Part shown: in pieces, positions 1-12,690 of the stretch
Position numbering within the stretch: the stretch's first letter is position 1
Layout of the letters: the number at the start of each line of letters is the position of its first letter
DNA from: Thunnus maccoyii
Lineage: Eukaryota > Chordata > Actinopteri > Scombriformes > Scombridae
Length of the DNA: 64,000 nucleotides
NCBI RefSeq assembly: GCF_910596095.1
Contig: NC_056550.1
Location: 24,920,001-24,984,000, forward strand
Direction: 5' to 3'
The notes under the pieces: generated by a model
What the model was told of the DNA's origin: nothing
Seen by the model: only the letters and a program-made list of their open reading frames with translations
Database searches by the model: none
Position numbers and translations under genes: made by a program

Positions 1-517
1 GAAGACTAACCAGTTGGTTTAAAAAATGCAGGTCTGGTTTACTAACCAAGACCCCTTAAAGAGCAGCACACAGCCGCTTCCCAGAGTTTTTCTGTGGGAT
101 GAGACAGTCCCGAATGGGGCTAATGTGTTCGTCTCTTAAGTGGAAGCTTCAGTGGTGTCTAGTGATTTCTATTGCACTTTGTTGCATTTTGCATCTATTG
201 ATGCTACTTATGTGTTATGCGCACTGAAAGTATGAATAAAAACAGGTGTATGGAAACGCATATAATGACACAAAGGTACATTTTTGGTGACACACTTGTG
301 TGCTTTAGGATGAGGTTCTCCAAACGCAACAAAAAGTGCTTTGAATACCTGCAAAGATTTTATGTCATAAGCCTGGTCTTAAAATGGAAGTTTGAGATGT
401 CTTTATGATCTGATCTGATGATTTTAGAATTTTTAAAGAAACAAATATACTTTCATAGGACATTTATACGTTTTTATAAGCATACAGATATGTATAAATA
501 GACAAACAAGTAAAAAC
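1..517. other. Non-coding AT-rich DNA, nothing recognised
   Basis: No exon-like or repeat-family signal was recognised. The 63-codon frame at 217-408 has no familiar motif. Confidence 0.5.
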
Positions 518-849
518 TAGAGCTGAAAAAGTTGGTCGATTGATTGATTAGTAAACAATTAATAATTTCAATAATTTTTCAAGGAAAAATACGAAACATT
601 ATTGGTTCCAGCTTCTCACATGTGGGGATTTGCTGCTTCTCTTTGTCATATTTGATAGTAAACTGATAAATCTTTTGTTGAGTTGACAGCTGGTCAGAAA
701 GAACAACAACAATCTGAAGACGTCATCCTGGGCTTTGGGATGTTGTGATGGGAATTTTTGACTATGCTTTGACATTTCATAAACTATTAATCATTTAATA
801 AAAAAAACAAGATTAACTGATGATGAAAATAATGGATAGTGGCAGCCCT
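518..849 (-). repeat. Dispersed fish repeat ending in AGGGCTGC / TAGAGCTG
   Basis: The right end reads GGCAGCCCT and the left TAGAGCTGAAAAAG, with TCGATTGATTGATTAG-type AT-rich ends. I recognise this as a widespread teleost repeat. Related pieces lie at 51990-52197 (ending GCTGCAGCCCT) and about 59574-59650 (AGGGCTGCAATTC). No coding capacity. Confidence 0.6.
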
Positions 850-1576
850 TAAGTTAAAAAAGAAGAAGAATGAAAAGGAAATATTAAGATTAGCAGCCTC
901 TGCTTTAAATAAATCTCTTTCTTTTCTCTCGCCCTGACTGTAGTGCAGCTGTAACATCTATTCACATTTCTTACAACCGTGATGCCTCAGAGAGATCACT
1001 TTATCAAGCTCCCTATCTACATTTCTCATCTCGAACACCCTGAAGTCAGTCTAATATCTGCATTGCATTTGTCATATTTCATTCTGCCTCATTAATCTTC
1101 ATACTAAAGACCCTGGGACCTTTCAGGCCTTTCAAACCTTTCTGAAATGAAAATCTATTCAGTTTGGAAATCGGGGTTCTGAACTGCTACCGGTGTCACA
1201 CGAGAGCGAGACACTCTGTAATGTAAATTTCTCCTCATCTGTCTTTCTTTTCTTTAAATGACACGAGGGGAGGGGAGCACAACGATTATGTGACATGACG
1301 CTGTCTTATAACCTCAAGTCTGAATACTTATAACAAGAGTAATCGATGTCTCTCTGCAAACATCTGCTCTGACTCTAAAACCAGAGGCTGAGACTGTCCG
1401 TAGCTGGCGTCCTTCTGGCTGAAGGCAGAATACTTTGTGTCAACAACATCTGAAAAAATAGGGCGCTCATGCTAAAATTACATATGATCTATATTTGAAT
1501 CTTTTGATGTCCAGTGTGCCTTGCTTTTGATTGGTCGACAGTCAAAACTGTATTGAGGACTCATCTCTTGTGGTCA
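850..1576. other. Non-coding DNA, nothing recognised
   Basis: AT-rich sequence without reading frames of note, splice-bounded exon candidates or recognised repeat families. Confidence 0.45.
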
Positions 1577-2560
1577 TTAGATTAGATTAGATAAGATTAG
1601 ATTAGATTCAACTTTATTGTCATTGCACAGAGTACAAGTACTGAGATAACAAAATGCTGTTTAGCATCTAACAAGAAGTACAAAAGAAGCAGTAAATGCA
1701 GTGTAGTGTAATATATGTATAATATGTAAATAGAATACACAGTTAGGGTAGGTATGAATATGCTAAGACATATACAGTATGAACAGTATGAACAGAGTGA
1801 TATGAATACACTAAACTATATACAGAGTGAACACTAGTAACAGTATGAGCAGTATGAAACATAGCCAGTATAGACAGTGGTGTAAGTGTGGAGTAAATAA
1901 TGAATAAATATGAATAAACTATAGGCCAGATATAAACAGGATAGACAGTAGTATAGATATGTATTGTAATAGTAAATATAGTAGTATATAGTAAGTGGTT
2001 CAGTCTTTGGAGGAAGGGGATGGGGAGGTATCTGGTATCTGGGGGTGGAGTAACGTGTGTGGGGGTGGGTAATCTGGGTGTGGGAGGTGGGGGGAGAAGC
2101 TCTCCCTGAACCTGCTGGTCCTGGTACAGAGATTCCTGGGATGAGAGGTGTCCCTGGCGATGCTGCGCACCCTCCACAGACACCGCTTGCGCTGGACAGC
2201 TTCAGTGGCAGGGAGTGGAGTACCGGTCATGTATTGGGCAGTTTCCACCACCCTCACACAGTGCTTTCTGGTCTGAGGCAGCACAGTTGCCTCAGCCAAA
2301 CTGTGATGCGGTTGGTGAGGATGCTCTCAATGGTACAGCGGTACAAATTCACAAGAATCTGAGGAGACAGATCCTCCTTTCCTCAGTCTCCTTAGGAAGA
2401 AGAGCTTTCTTGACCAGGGTTGAGGTGTTGAGAGCCCAAGAGACATCCTCAGCGATGTGGACACCCAGCTCAATCTCCATTCTGTTGATATGGATGGGTG
2501 TGTGTGTGTGTGTGTGTGCTGCCATTCTTGAAGTGCACCTCAATCCTTAGCTTGTGGCTG
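1577..2560 (-). mobile_element. Degenerate L2-like LINE, 3' fragment
   Basis: Read on the - strand, residues such as LGVHIAEDVSW, NTSTLVKKA and CTRTSRFRESF match the C-terminal end of L2/CR1-type reverse transcriptase ORFs, broken across frames (2543-2349 and 2299-2000). The element then has a long 3' UTR and ends in GACAATAAAGTTGAATCTAA followed by a TCTAA microsatellite tail (1608-1577). It is a dead 5'-truncated copy. The overlapping frames at 1743-2183 and on the + strand are shadows. Confidence 0.7.
2497..2518. repeat. Short (GT)n microsatellite
   Basis: About ten GT units inside the LINE remnant. Confidence 0.85.
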
Positions 2561-2722
2561 TGCTTGGCCAGACTTCTCTGATCATCCACGGCTTCTTCCA
2601 TCATGCAGCCACTGGTGACATTTTTTTCCACTTTGTTTACTCACCGATTCATTAAAGACAGAATTACAATTTTATTTAATGCCTTGCTTTTGAAACAAGG
2701 ACTGACAGAGAGCATTTATACT

Positions 2723-3233
2723 TTAAAGAGGACATGTACATTTCCAGATCTATATTTATAATCTGGGGCTCTACTAGAAGTTCAAAAAACTCATTCATTT
2801 TATTCTGGCTCTTCATGCAGTCCCTCAGTTCAGCCTCTGTCTGAAATAGGCTGTTTTGCAGTAGCTCCTGTCTCTTTAAGGTCCCCCACTTGACGAGACC
2901 ACTCTGTTCTGATTGGTCAACTCCCTTCTGGCAGCTCTGGAGGCTACTTAAACAAACAATATAACTTCAGATTTCACTTCTTTTTCTCAATCTGTACTTG
3001 AAATATAAACTTCTCAAATACATCCAAGCCCGAATCCAATCTGAAATATGTGGGTGGACAACACAAACAACCCATGGAACAACCTTAGCAACAAAGGTCA
3101 CTGAACGGACAGCTGTTTGTGGGCATGCGTGAATGATCAGTCAGTTTGATGGGGTAGTAGAGGTAACTTGTCTATCCAAATGGATCGTTCAGGGAAGGTT
3201 GAAGCCCTGGCTTTTGACTTGCAGGGAGCATCA
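2723..3233 (+). mobile_element. TTAA-type MITE family A, copy 1 (3' truncated)
   Basis: Starts TTAAAGAGGACATGTACATT and shares ordered blocks with the copies at 6334-6905, 21873-22299, 38836-40330 and 55746-56346, such as CAGCCTCTGTCTGAAA, GCTCCTGTCTCTTTAAGG and TTCTCAAATACATCC. No coding capacity. The right end seen in copy 5 is absent. Confidence 0.75.
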
Positions 3234-3287
3234 AGGATGAGAACTCTCTTCTCTTGGATTAATAGTATCTCATGGAAACTTTCCTAC

Positions 3288-3930
3288 CAGGGGCCACATG
3301 CATAAAACTCTGTGCAGATTAATGACTAAAACCGTGTGTACACACAAAGCCAGAAATATGCACGCGCATTCTTTTCATCAGATCTATAAAGCCCTGTGTA
3401 TGCATGGTTCTGTTTTATGAATTTCAGTCACTGAGGAACTGGGCGTACATGCATGAGCCTCATTTCCTCTCCCACAATTAACCATAAATGGATGAAGAAA
3501 CACCCTTAACCAGTCGTTTTCACTGGCTCCACCAGTCTTTACACCTGTCAGTGAAACAAACAGGATATAAAAAGTGCTGTTTCACCGACTGTGTTGTACT
3601 GGCATGGTTGTCCAACAGCAGGACGGCTGTCATTATGTGCGACCATTATGCACAGCTGTGCAGCTCTTTATCCTGTCCACATAATTAATTCATCACACGG
3701 ACCTGTAACCCATCGTTGGCAGTGATATCTCAGAAATGTAATCAACGATTAGAATGATGAGCTTGTAGCTCTGATATCTAAACTGACTTGACAAGGTGTG
3801 TCGTAACTAAGGATAAAATAACAAGAATATTATCAGCAAAATAAAATGTTGACTCCTATGTAAATTAAAAGAATGATAAAATGAATCACACAAAAGTAAT
3901 GAATCAGTGTTACCTTTATAAATGGGCCTT
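3288..3930. mobile_element. TIR element with GGGCCACATGCATAAA ends, non-autonomous
   Basis: The left end GGGCCACATGCATAAA and the right end TTTATAAATGGGCCTTT are inverted near-matches about 640 bp apart. The inner left segment resembles a teleost DNA-transposon family with GCGTACGCAC-like motifs. Superfamily is uncertain (PIF/Harbinger-like is possible). The 66-codon frame inside is not convincing. Confidence 0.45.
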
Positions 3931-6333
3931 TGATTGGCATTTTACAAATCTCTGTGTAAATGCAAAAAAAAACCCCCAACACAGTCGCTGCAGCTGGTTG
4001 TCAACCTAAACAAACAATGTTTTACAAAAAGATTCCGTCTCTCACCTTATATTTCATCTCCCCCTCATCACATCAGCCTCAGATCGCTTTAGAACAACAT
4101 GTTTACGTATGGTCTGAAGAATGTGTGAGGTGTCCAGTTTATGTGCGGGTAATGGTGTATGCATTGTTTTTGTGTGTACGCATTTTTTTTATGCATGAAG
4201 CTTTGGGACGAGTGTGAAAGTGTTTTATATCTTCAGTAAGTCTTTTTACAAAAACAGCTATTGGAAAAGGGGAGGTTGTCTTATATTCAGATCAATATGG
4301 TAATACTGTTAAAGTAAACTGTAAATAATACTGGAGCACAGAACCCTGTGGTACCCTTTTGGTTATTAAAAAGGAGGCTTTAAGCTTTAAATTATTTACA
4401 CACATTTGCATTATCTATAAACACTATACTTTAAATAATCATGGACATTATAGTTTTGTTGTAGTGTAGATTAGGTGCCACTTAGTTCATTCAAACAATC
4501 TTGGACTAACCAAACAAACTATGAGTAGCAGCTTCTTTCATCAGGTGGAACAAACCCGCAGCTATCAGAGCTGCTGAAGGTGAACCGTGCCTTATCTGAA
4601 ACACAAAGGTATGACGACTACTTTTGGTCTTTTGAAAGAGGCCGAGACACAAATTACGGTTATTAAGTGGGAGCACATTTACACAGAGTTCTGATCTTCC
4701 AGTAATAATAATGCAAACACCTTTTGTTTCACAGTTTAAACAAAACAAAAATTCTCTGTATAGGCTGAAATGATCTTCCAATGTCTGAAAACAACACAAA
4801 TATACAGTATACATAAGTATTTCTGATATGGACACAATTATTCAGAATTTAAAAGTCCTCCTAAAACCCTCAACATATCAATTTATACATCAACAATCTA
4901 AAATATAATTGTCTGTGTAATTGTTGAGTTGTCTTCATTTTTTTTTTACAATACAAAGAAATTGTGATTTATAAGGAAATAATAGAGTAAAAAATTAAGA
5001 AATATTGGTTTCTGAGACATTATCTGTTGAAATTTAAAATCATAACATACACTACTGCACTATAATAAAACAGGAACTCATAAATAAAACTACTTAAGTT
5101 TTCTCATCACTAATGTTCAAAAGAGATTTGGAGATTTGGGTGATGTACAAAACAAGTTTTCATAAGTAAATGAAAAAATAAAGTTTCTTATTTGCTTCCA
5201 AAATAACCAATTTGAGTGATTTCTTATCTGCAGCCCTCATAGTTTGATTAAGTTTTAAGTTCAAATGTTTCGGTGTCTCCTGAATCAACTGCATCATACT
5301 GGAGATTATATCTGGTAAATTCTTCAAACAGAGACATCAGTTATATGCTGATTAATAAGTCAATCCTGGCTTATTTTCTAGTTTTATCTTACTTTCAAAC
5401 ACAAATTTATCTTTATTCTGTCTGTACTATGTTTGAACTTTGTACTTAGATGTCATTTAGTGGAAGAATCCCGAACCTTTGAACTGCAGAAGTGTATGAA
5501 GGTAAAACAGAAAAGTGTTGCAGACTATAAAAGTAACTTGTTCAAAGCAATCTAATCTTACCCCTACAGAAGACAACATCACCAAGCTTCATAAACACAG
5601 TTTCAACACTGTTTCCACTTGAATGAAAATGAATGGGTGCAACATAAGATATAAATGACTGTGAAAAATAATTTAAAAAAAGGTGTCACACTTCATACAG
5701 CTACCTGCTCATTTGCTCAGCAATGTCCTCACAGAGCTACAGTTATGAGAGGAACTTGTTGTTTTAAGTAAAGGGTGTTATGGAATTTTCCATCTTTAGG
5801 GGTTACAAATTGGGTTGCATTGGGTCAAGCCTGGGCCTTGAGGTCACACTGTAATTCTTAAGCAGGAGGGGGACATATTCTCCTCTCCTTGAGACTCCAG
5901 CTGTCTGTGATGTTTTGGGGAAAGCAGAAACCTCTCTGATAGACGGTAAATCAGCATTGCCATGGTCACCAAGGTCGGAGAAGGCTTTCCTAGACAACAC
6001 AGATAAGTGGATGCGTAGATTCTATTGACACAGTCAGACATTCAAACCAAAACTGCTGAAGTTCCATGCAACGTGACGTAAACTGACACGGGTAAACTAA
6101 GTTTTTTTATATTGTAGGCTGATCTGCTTGGGTTAAAGACTCAGACCCTCAGAGGCAGAATGGAAAGAGACAGCATCCGAGTTGCAGATGACTTCGATGT
6201 TCACTATTTCAGTTCTCCTTGATCGAGTGCTTCAATAAACATTTTCAGCTTTAAGACATCAAAGGCTCGTGTCCACTTTTCTCCACTGAGGTGCTGACCA
6301 TCGCTCAAAATATCCACAACAAAAGGGGGCATT
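3931..6333. other. Intergenic or intronic AT-rich DNA without recognised features
   Basis: No convincing exon. A 109-codon - strand frame at 4835-4506 and overlapping 65-codon frames near 5803-6041 carry no recognised domain and no flanking splice logic. Confidence 0.5.
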
Positions 6334-6905
6334 ATTTTTATACTGTTATGATGTCAAATGTCTATGTCAAACATGGTTATAGCTTAAAAACAAAAGTCAG
6401 GGCTTCAACCTGCTGTGAATGCTTAGCTTAAAAAGTTACCTCTACTTCCTCCTTATGATGACATCAGATTGTTCGCACATGCCCACAAACAGCCGTCTGT
6501 TCCGTAGCCTTTGTTGATAAGGTTGTTCACTTTGTCCACTCGCATATTTCAGATCGGAATCGGGCGCGAACATGTACAGTTGTATTTGAGAAGTTTACAT
6601 TTTGAGTAAAGACCGAGAAAAAGAAGTGAAATCTGACAACTACTGTTTGTTTACATATAGCCTCCAGAGCCGGAGGAAGCTTCCTGAAGCTGACCAATCA
6701 GAGCAGAGTGGGCTCATCAGGAGGCGGGCCTTAAAGAGACAGGAGCTAAAACAGCCTGTTTCAGACAGAGGCTGATCTGAGGGGCTGCATAAAGGGCCAG
6801 TATAAGATAAATAAGGAGTTTTTTTAAACTCTAAATCATGCAAAGATATTCCAGTAGAGCCCCAGAATAAAAATATATACCTGGAAATATACATGGTTCA
6901 TCCCT
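6334..6905 (-). mobile_element. TTAA-type MITE family A, copy 2
   Basis: Reverse-oriented copy of family A. It contains the complements of the same blocks, including CCTTAAAGAGACAGGAGCTA, TTTCAGACAGAGGCTGA and TTGAGAAGTTTACATTTTGA. The small - strand frames around 6640-7030 are partly inside it and are shadows. Confidence 0.75.
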
Positions 6906-9240
6906 TTATCATTCTCACACCAAATTTCAGTTGGTATTCTACCTGTTAATACAAACTCTACATCAAAAGTAAAAGGCTTTGCTATAATTTTTACAATTTC
7001 TGAAAATATTCTCTCCCAGAATGTCTTCAATATCAGGCAAAACTAAACAATATGACTGAAAGAGGCTTTCACTGCATCCTCTCCAACATTTTGGTGTCAC
7101 TGTTAAACTGTATTTAGTGTGTCTGTACTGAAATATTGTGATTAAATAGCTCATCTGTATTTTCTGTGTTGTTCTGCAGATCTCTCCCCATGCTAATTAT
7201 CCAAGCATATTTCTTCCTCCTATCTCTTTTTAGCTTGTACATTCTCATCTTGTGCCTGATCTAACATTTTATATATGCTTTTTATGGTGAGGGGAATGTG
7301 TATACGGTATCTCACACGGGGTAAGCGCAGCTTGCTGCAGGAGCGGAAATGCCAAATATTAGCTGTCAAGCGCTGCTGCACCGCTGAGCTGAGCATCCAT
7401 CATAAAGGTCAGAGTCTGTGACAGACGCTCGCACTTGAAAGGTTCAGAGCGTTTCAGGGAGGAGCCTCATCATTCAGGCTGGGGGTGAAATCCTGACAGC
7501 CATGTAGCAACAGATCAACAGAGGCAGATATGCATTCAGATACACGTAGTTTAATAATCAGAGGCATCGTGCCCATTCAACTTGAGGGAGCACGTACCCC
7601 CTCAAATATTTAGGATCAGATGGTTTTAGAAATTGTTAAAAAAAAAAATTCCACAATAAGTGTTTTAAATTAATCTTAATAATATAGTGTGTCTTTATTC
7701 ATATTTAACTCTGCCTGCTGCACTCAGACCCCCCTCTGTTTAGGCTACTTGGTTCCTTCCATTAGAAAGCTCAACGTAGTATCAGCGGAGCTCGTAGAGC
7801 TGCTCAGCTGCAGCTGGAAGTCGTGTAGAATCGATTTTGGTTCATGCTATGAACCAGTATGACTTTGATAAATTTGTAAATTACTTAGAGCTTCAAAATT
7901 TCCTTTTAAAGTGACTTTAGCATCAGTGGTTTTTACTTTAACCCACAAGTCATAAACATTAGTGTTAGCTTGTTGTCCTTTGCTATTATTAGCAGCTAAA
8001 TTATTGTTTTGTCAAAACAAAGTTGCAGAACTGAAATACATCCTATAAAACAGAACAAGGACATACATTTTTTACAAAGATTCAAGAACTAAATAGTGTC
8101 AGTAAAAACAGCAGTTACATGTTTGTGAGCTTTCTTTACTTAACATTAAATAATTAACAGTGCTGGTGAGCTAACTAGCTAACGTTACCTCTGAGTTCAA
8201 AGTCTTTTCACTACAACATTCTTGTTCAGTATTGCAATTAAAAGCAATATAGTGTTAATAAGTGTCATTCAGTTATAGTTGTAGATAATTACTGATAGGG
8301 TACCGGCTTGACCATGAACAAAGAAGCCAAAGCAGATTATTACTGGCATCTCTGTTTGGTGGGAACATTAGCATTGTGAAACTGTGCTCTCTCTAAAAAA
8401 ATTGCTTTCATGTTCATATCTGTTCATACTGTTTATCATAGTTAAATTTCCTGTGAAGCAGAAAAGGCATAGTGGACGCTGTAACACTTAAATCAGCGTT
8501 CATATTTGCCTCACACAGCCAATCAACCTGGACTGACTGTGTGCTCGATACTGACAAGCCTCAGCAGTTAAAAGTCCAGGTCAGGGTTATGGTTAAAGGA
8601 CATCAGCCAAGTTGTTTGAATAGCATATTTGCTCGGCTTTCTTTTGTATTGTTTCCTCTTGAAAGCTGAGAGTGAATGTTCAGCAGCTTGCCAAGCGGTT
8701 AACTAAACAGTCGGGCCTGCGCAGACGTGAGCGGAGGAGAATGGACAATTATTAATATGATTCACAGGAAATCATATTCTCGGATACAAAGAATGGAGGT
8801 TATATGCAGATACATGCTGCAATAAACAGGCTATTTACCACATAAGATTGAATAGGGATAGTTAGTATTTATAAAGGATGCTGAACACAGGAACTGAGGG
8901 TTACACTGGGCTGATATTGAGACATGGAATATACTTCTCGGCTTATTCTTGGCTGGCATGTGTCAGCGCATGTCAAATCTAATGTGAGTCAACAGGTTAA
9001 TTACAGTTTTAATCAGTGTGAAGGGTAGATCAATCTGGAGGTAACCATAGCAACAAAATTAATGCCTCACATTACACTGATGCTTACTTTAAGAGCGGAT
9101 TATACTTTTCTTCTTTGATAGTTGCGATGAAAGAACAAATAGGCCCTCTAATGTCCTGAGTGACATGAAGACGGAACATCACTCCACTTCCATCTTCTCC
9201 ATTATTTCCTTACATCAGAAGAGAACCAACTAAAGCTGCT
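6906..9240. other. Non-coding DNA; modest CpG-bearing block near 7310-7460
   Basis: Mostly AT-rich sequence without recognised exons. The block at about 7310-7460 (GTAAGCGCAGC, CAAGCGCTGCTGCACCGC) is richer in CpG and less repetitive than its surroundings and could be a conserved non-coding element, but nothing in it identifies a function. Confidence 0.35.
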
Positions 9241-10030
9241 TTAAAGGAATATTTAGACATGTATTCACTCTCTTGCTGAGAGTTAGATGAGAAGATACCA
9301 TTCTCATGTCTGTATGAAGCCACCAAGTAGTGAACAAAACATTGATACATTGCTCACCCTTTAAGTTGATATGTTGAATTTGTTAGCAAACAGTTGCTTA
9401 TTTCGGAGCAACATTATCATTCATTTGGAGTCGTGTTTCTGTCCACCTGGTGAATGTAAGTCCAACATTCACTCTCTTTTAGTTTTTGCTCTCTACCAAC
9501 TCCTGAGGGAAATATCTGGCTTTTTAGCTGATAAATGCTCCACTATGTTCACCAGCTAGTCTACAGCTAACTGTGTCTGTTTGCCGTTTGGTGCTGAGCA
9601 GGTAGTGTACAGTGGCTTTTTAGAGTTTTATCTATGAAAACAGCTGTCTGCTGCAGCCAGAAATGAAACTATGAGAGCACTGAGAGTGAACCAAAACAGT
9701 AAAGTTACAGCCGGACAGATAAACATCGAGCTGAAACTCACTATGAAGCTCTGTAAAGCTTCAGAGTTGCTGATAATTCTCTGTAGGTTCATGACACACA
9801 ACACAAAATATCAGTGTTGACTCGTGGTTGGAAACTGGAACGTTCCATCCATCCCAACCTCCTCCCTACACCGACTTTGCCGCTTTAATAACGTGGCCTG
9901 ATTTCCTCCTTTGCTCCTGTCATAATTGCTACGGCTGCTAGAGGGCGTCTGTCACTTTAACATTAATTTATGTCATTTTAGGGTGTTAGCTTAAACGACT
10001 GATCCTGTCGTTCTCCTTTGGAGAGAAACC
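9241..10030. repeat. Dispersed teleost repeat cluster
   Basis: Blocks such as CCAACTCCTGAGGGAAATAT, ATGCTCCACTATGTTCACCA and GCCGTTTGGTGCTGAGCAGG are characteristic of a high-copy fish repeat. The end at about 9917-10025 (CATAATTGCTACGGC, then GGGCGTCTGTCACTTTAA) has a second copy at about 30418-30530. No coding capacity. Confidence 0.55.
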
Positions 10031-12079
10031 TTTCTGCCAGCACCACTAAAGCTCATTAATTAACACTGTTTATCTTGTTTATTTAATTCGTGCAAAACCA
10101 AAGTGTAACAGCAATAAGTTTAGCTTCATGGGGGGTTATGTGCCGGACTATTTCTTGGTTGTCAGGATTTTATGTCCTTGAGGACTTTTTGTTTGAATAC
10201 CCTTCAGTGAAATCTTATCTTCTTTATGCATTTCATTCTATTGTTTTAATGTTTACACTACTTATATATCGTTATTACACTCATCTATATGGTGAAATAT
10301 GATAAAACACAATCACATTAACTGCAGTTGGAGAAACCATCTTTACTCCCAGCTGTATCTGTATGTGTCTGTTCTCTTTAATCTCAGTCTGTCAGGTTGC
10401 AGCTGTCCTGGTTGACAACGCCAACAAAGTCTGTTCAATGCCGCACGCTGACACGTTTCACACCATGTGTCTTTCTTTCACACATCAAAAAGAACGTAAG
10501 CTCAGTGGTAACATACTTGGTCTGCTGGTTTGTTTCAAAGTTTAGCTGTGGCTGATTTGATTGGACATGACCGTCCACAATAACTCTGCCATCTTTTCTG
10601 ATGACTGGAGAGGGGAACAATGTGCAGAAAATGAAGGAATTTATCTTTAAAGATGCTTTCAAGGGAGATTTCTGATCTTTTGTGATGCTCTAAATGATAT
10701 TTCAGGGGCCTTTTCAACCCTACAAGAATTCATTTCTAAGGAAAATAAAATTTTAGCCTGAAAATATTTTTTTTTTAGCAGCTTTAATGCAATGTGGTAT
10801 CAGTAGATTTCTATAAACCACCTACAGTTTTTGACACCAGAACCAGCATTTTCATGTGTCTGCATATCTAACCGCTTATTGTATATCTGCGTGGGAAGTA
10901 CTTGTCTAAATATGTATTTTAAAAAAGAAGAAAAAAGTTGAATATACACTTTGCGTTTGTGTCGTTTGTGTGTGGGCACACTGCTGAGGAACACAGGTGC
11001 CCCCTAATCTGTTGCAGCCATTCCTCACAACGAATCAGCAGTCCTTGAATAAATCAGGCTCGTGGCTCGGCATGTTGATCGATGAATATTTAACGACGAT
11101 GCCGTTAATTTTTTTAACCTCCTCCCCAAACTCAGCAGGAAGTCCGCTGTCCCTGAGGGTGCTGTGCTACTGCTGCCTTTCTGAGGCTGAAGAGGAGTGA
11201 CGAAGCCTTCTTTCACAGGGCTCGGAGACTTAATAAACCCAGGAAATTCACAGACGGCCTGGTATTCAATTCTGGCTTTAGTTTTGAGCTGTGCTGACCT
11301 TTTTATGTCTTATGAAAGAAGACACCAATCTCAAGGCAATCTGACATAGTGACATTTTTGTAACACTTTCAACACACAGTACCAAAGTCAAAGAACAGCA
11401 GCGCAAGACAGAACATGCACAGAGCGAGATTAAACGCAGATCTTGTTCATGTGATTGTGAGAGATGTAATAAATCTATCATCTCTTATGCTCAAAGAAAA
11501 AAAAAATCTGAGTTGCTTTCAATGAGCCGATTCCACGTTGTTTTGAAAAATTCTTCTCATGTGAGATCTGTAAAAATATAATTGCACCCTCCTCATAGTG
11601 TGTGGAAAAAGAGATAAAAAACAAACATACCAGCTGTCTCCCTTTTTTATTGCATTCATGCATGAATTAATATCCAGCAAAACACTTTAGGACAGCCATG
11701 TGAGTGAATAGCAATTAAATGAGAGTGCCATTTTAAAACAGGAAGCAGAGTTTTCTGTCTGATAACATCAAAATGATGAAAGTGATGAGAATATTTAAAA
11801 GGTGGTTTGCGAAACACTGTAACAGGTCATAAATTAAGGCTTCAACAGCAAAATAAGTTTTAAAATCCATCAATGATGCAGCCTGTAGAGAACAGAAAAC
11901 ATTCTTCTTCCTTTGTATCATTAAACTTTTCAACTCATCGCTGTTTTCCAGCGCCGATGCACCTGTCGCAAACATCACATGAACACTCAACTCTTTCCAC
12001 ACAGGTACTGTCATGTCTGCCATAAGGAACATTCATGTAACTGAATTTCCAGAAATGTAATGTGCATTTCCATCAAGCA
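10031..12079. other. Non-coding DNA, no recognised gene
   Basis: Several short frames (for example 99 codons at 12032-11733 on the - strand) lack any family resemblance, conserved motif or paired splice sites. Confidence 0.45.
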
Positions 12080-12690
12080 GCAGCTACCGCGGCTTGAGGC
12101 TAAAGCTGATGAGGAAGTACCTTAAAGTGAAATGATGCTAACGACCGCTAGATGCTCCAACTGACTCCCATTCAAAAAGCGTCAACGTCTCCCTAGAAAT
12201 ATTAAGTCAATCATTTTTTAAACACGTCATCGTGGTGTCAATCTCTAAATTCAGACCCTCTAATAAGTGTGCTGGTGGTCGTTTTGGAAATTACTGCACC
12301 ATTAATAAGATTTGAAGACTTCTAGTAGCTTTGATGTCTCCCTTGTGGGCATTGATTGACAGCTATCTCTCTGGCTCCGGGACTCACACTGAGCCAGATT
12401 ATTATTGCAATATTTCTGTAAATTTAATATTACTTGATTACAATACCTGTGATGTTAGCTAAAGTAGCTAATGTTAGCCCAAGTGTGCAGCGCTCAATGT
12501 TCCCAGTAAGCTAGCGTTAGCTTCAGTTCAAGGTAGCGGGGGCGTGTTTCCAGAGCGTAAAAGGAAACACATCCACATCCCTTATCTGGAAGGTCCTGGC
12601 TCCAAACTGATCATACTGACCAACCGGCTCCTATGCAAACCAATGGGTGATGTCACACCTCGCTACGTCCATACAGGCTGCGGTTTCCAT
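12080..12690. repeat. Dispersed fish repeat with AATGGGTGATGTCAC end
   Basis: The end at about 12640-12680 (CCAATGGGTGATGTCACACC, then CTACGTCCAT) matches the end of the element at about 16317-16360 (CAATGGGTGACGTCAC, then CTATGTCCAT). Internal GCTAACG/GTTAGC motifs are typical of teleost MITE-like repeats. Confidence 0.5.

Noticed and set aside
1743..2550. Overlapping 99-146 codon frames on both strands
   Set aside because: They fall in an L2-like LINE remnant; only broken pieces match reverse transcriptase.
11733..12032. 99-codon - strand frame as an exon of the orphan gene
   Set aside because: No acceptor/donor pair in register and no domain; composition is that of background AT-rich DNA.
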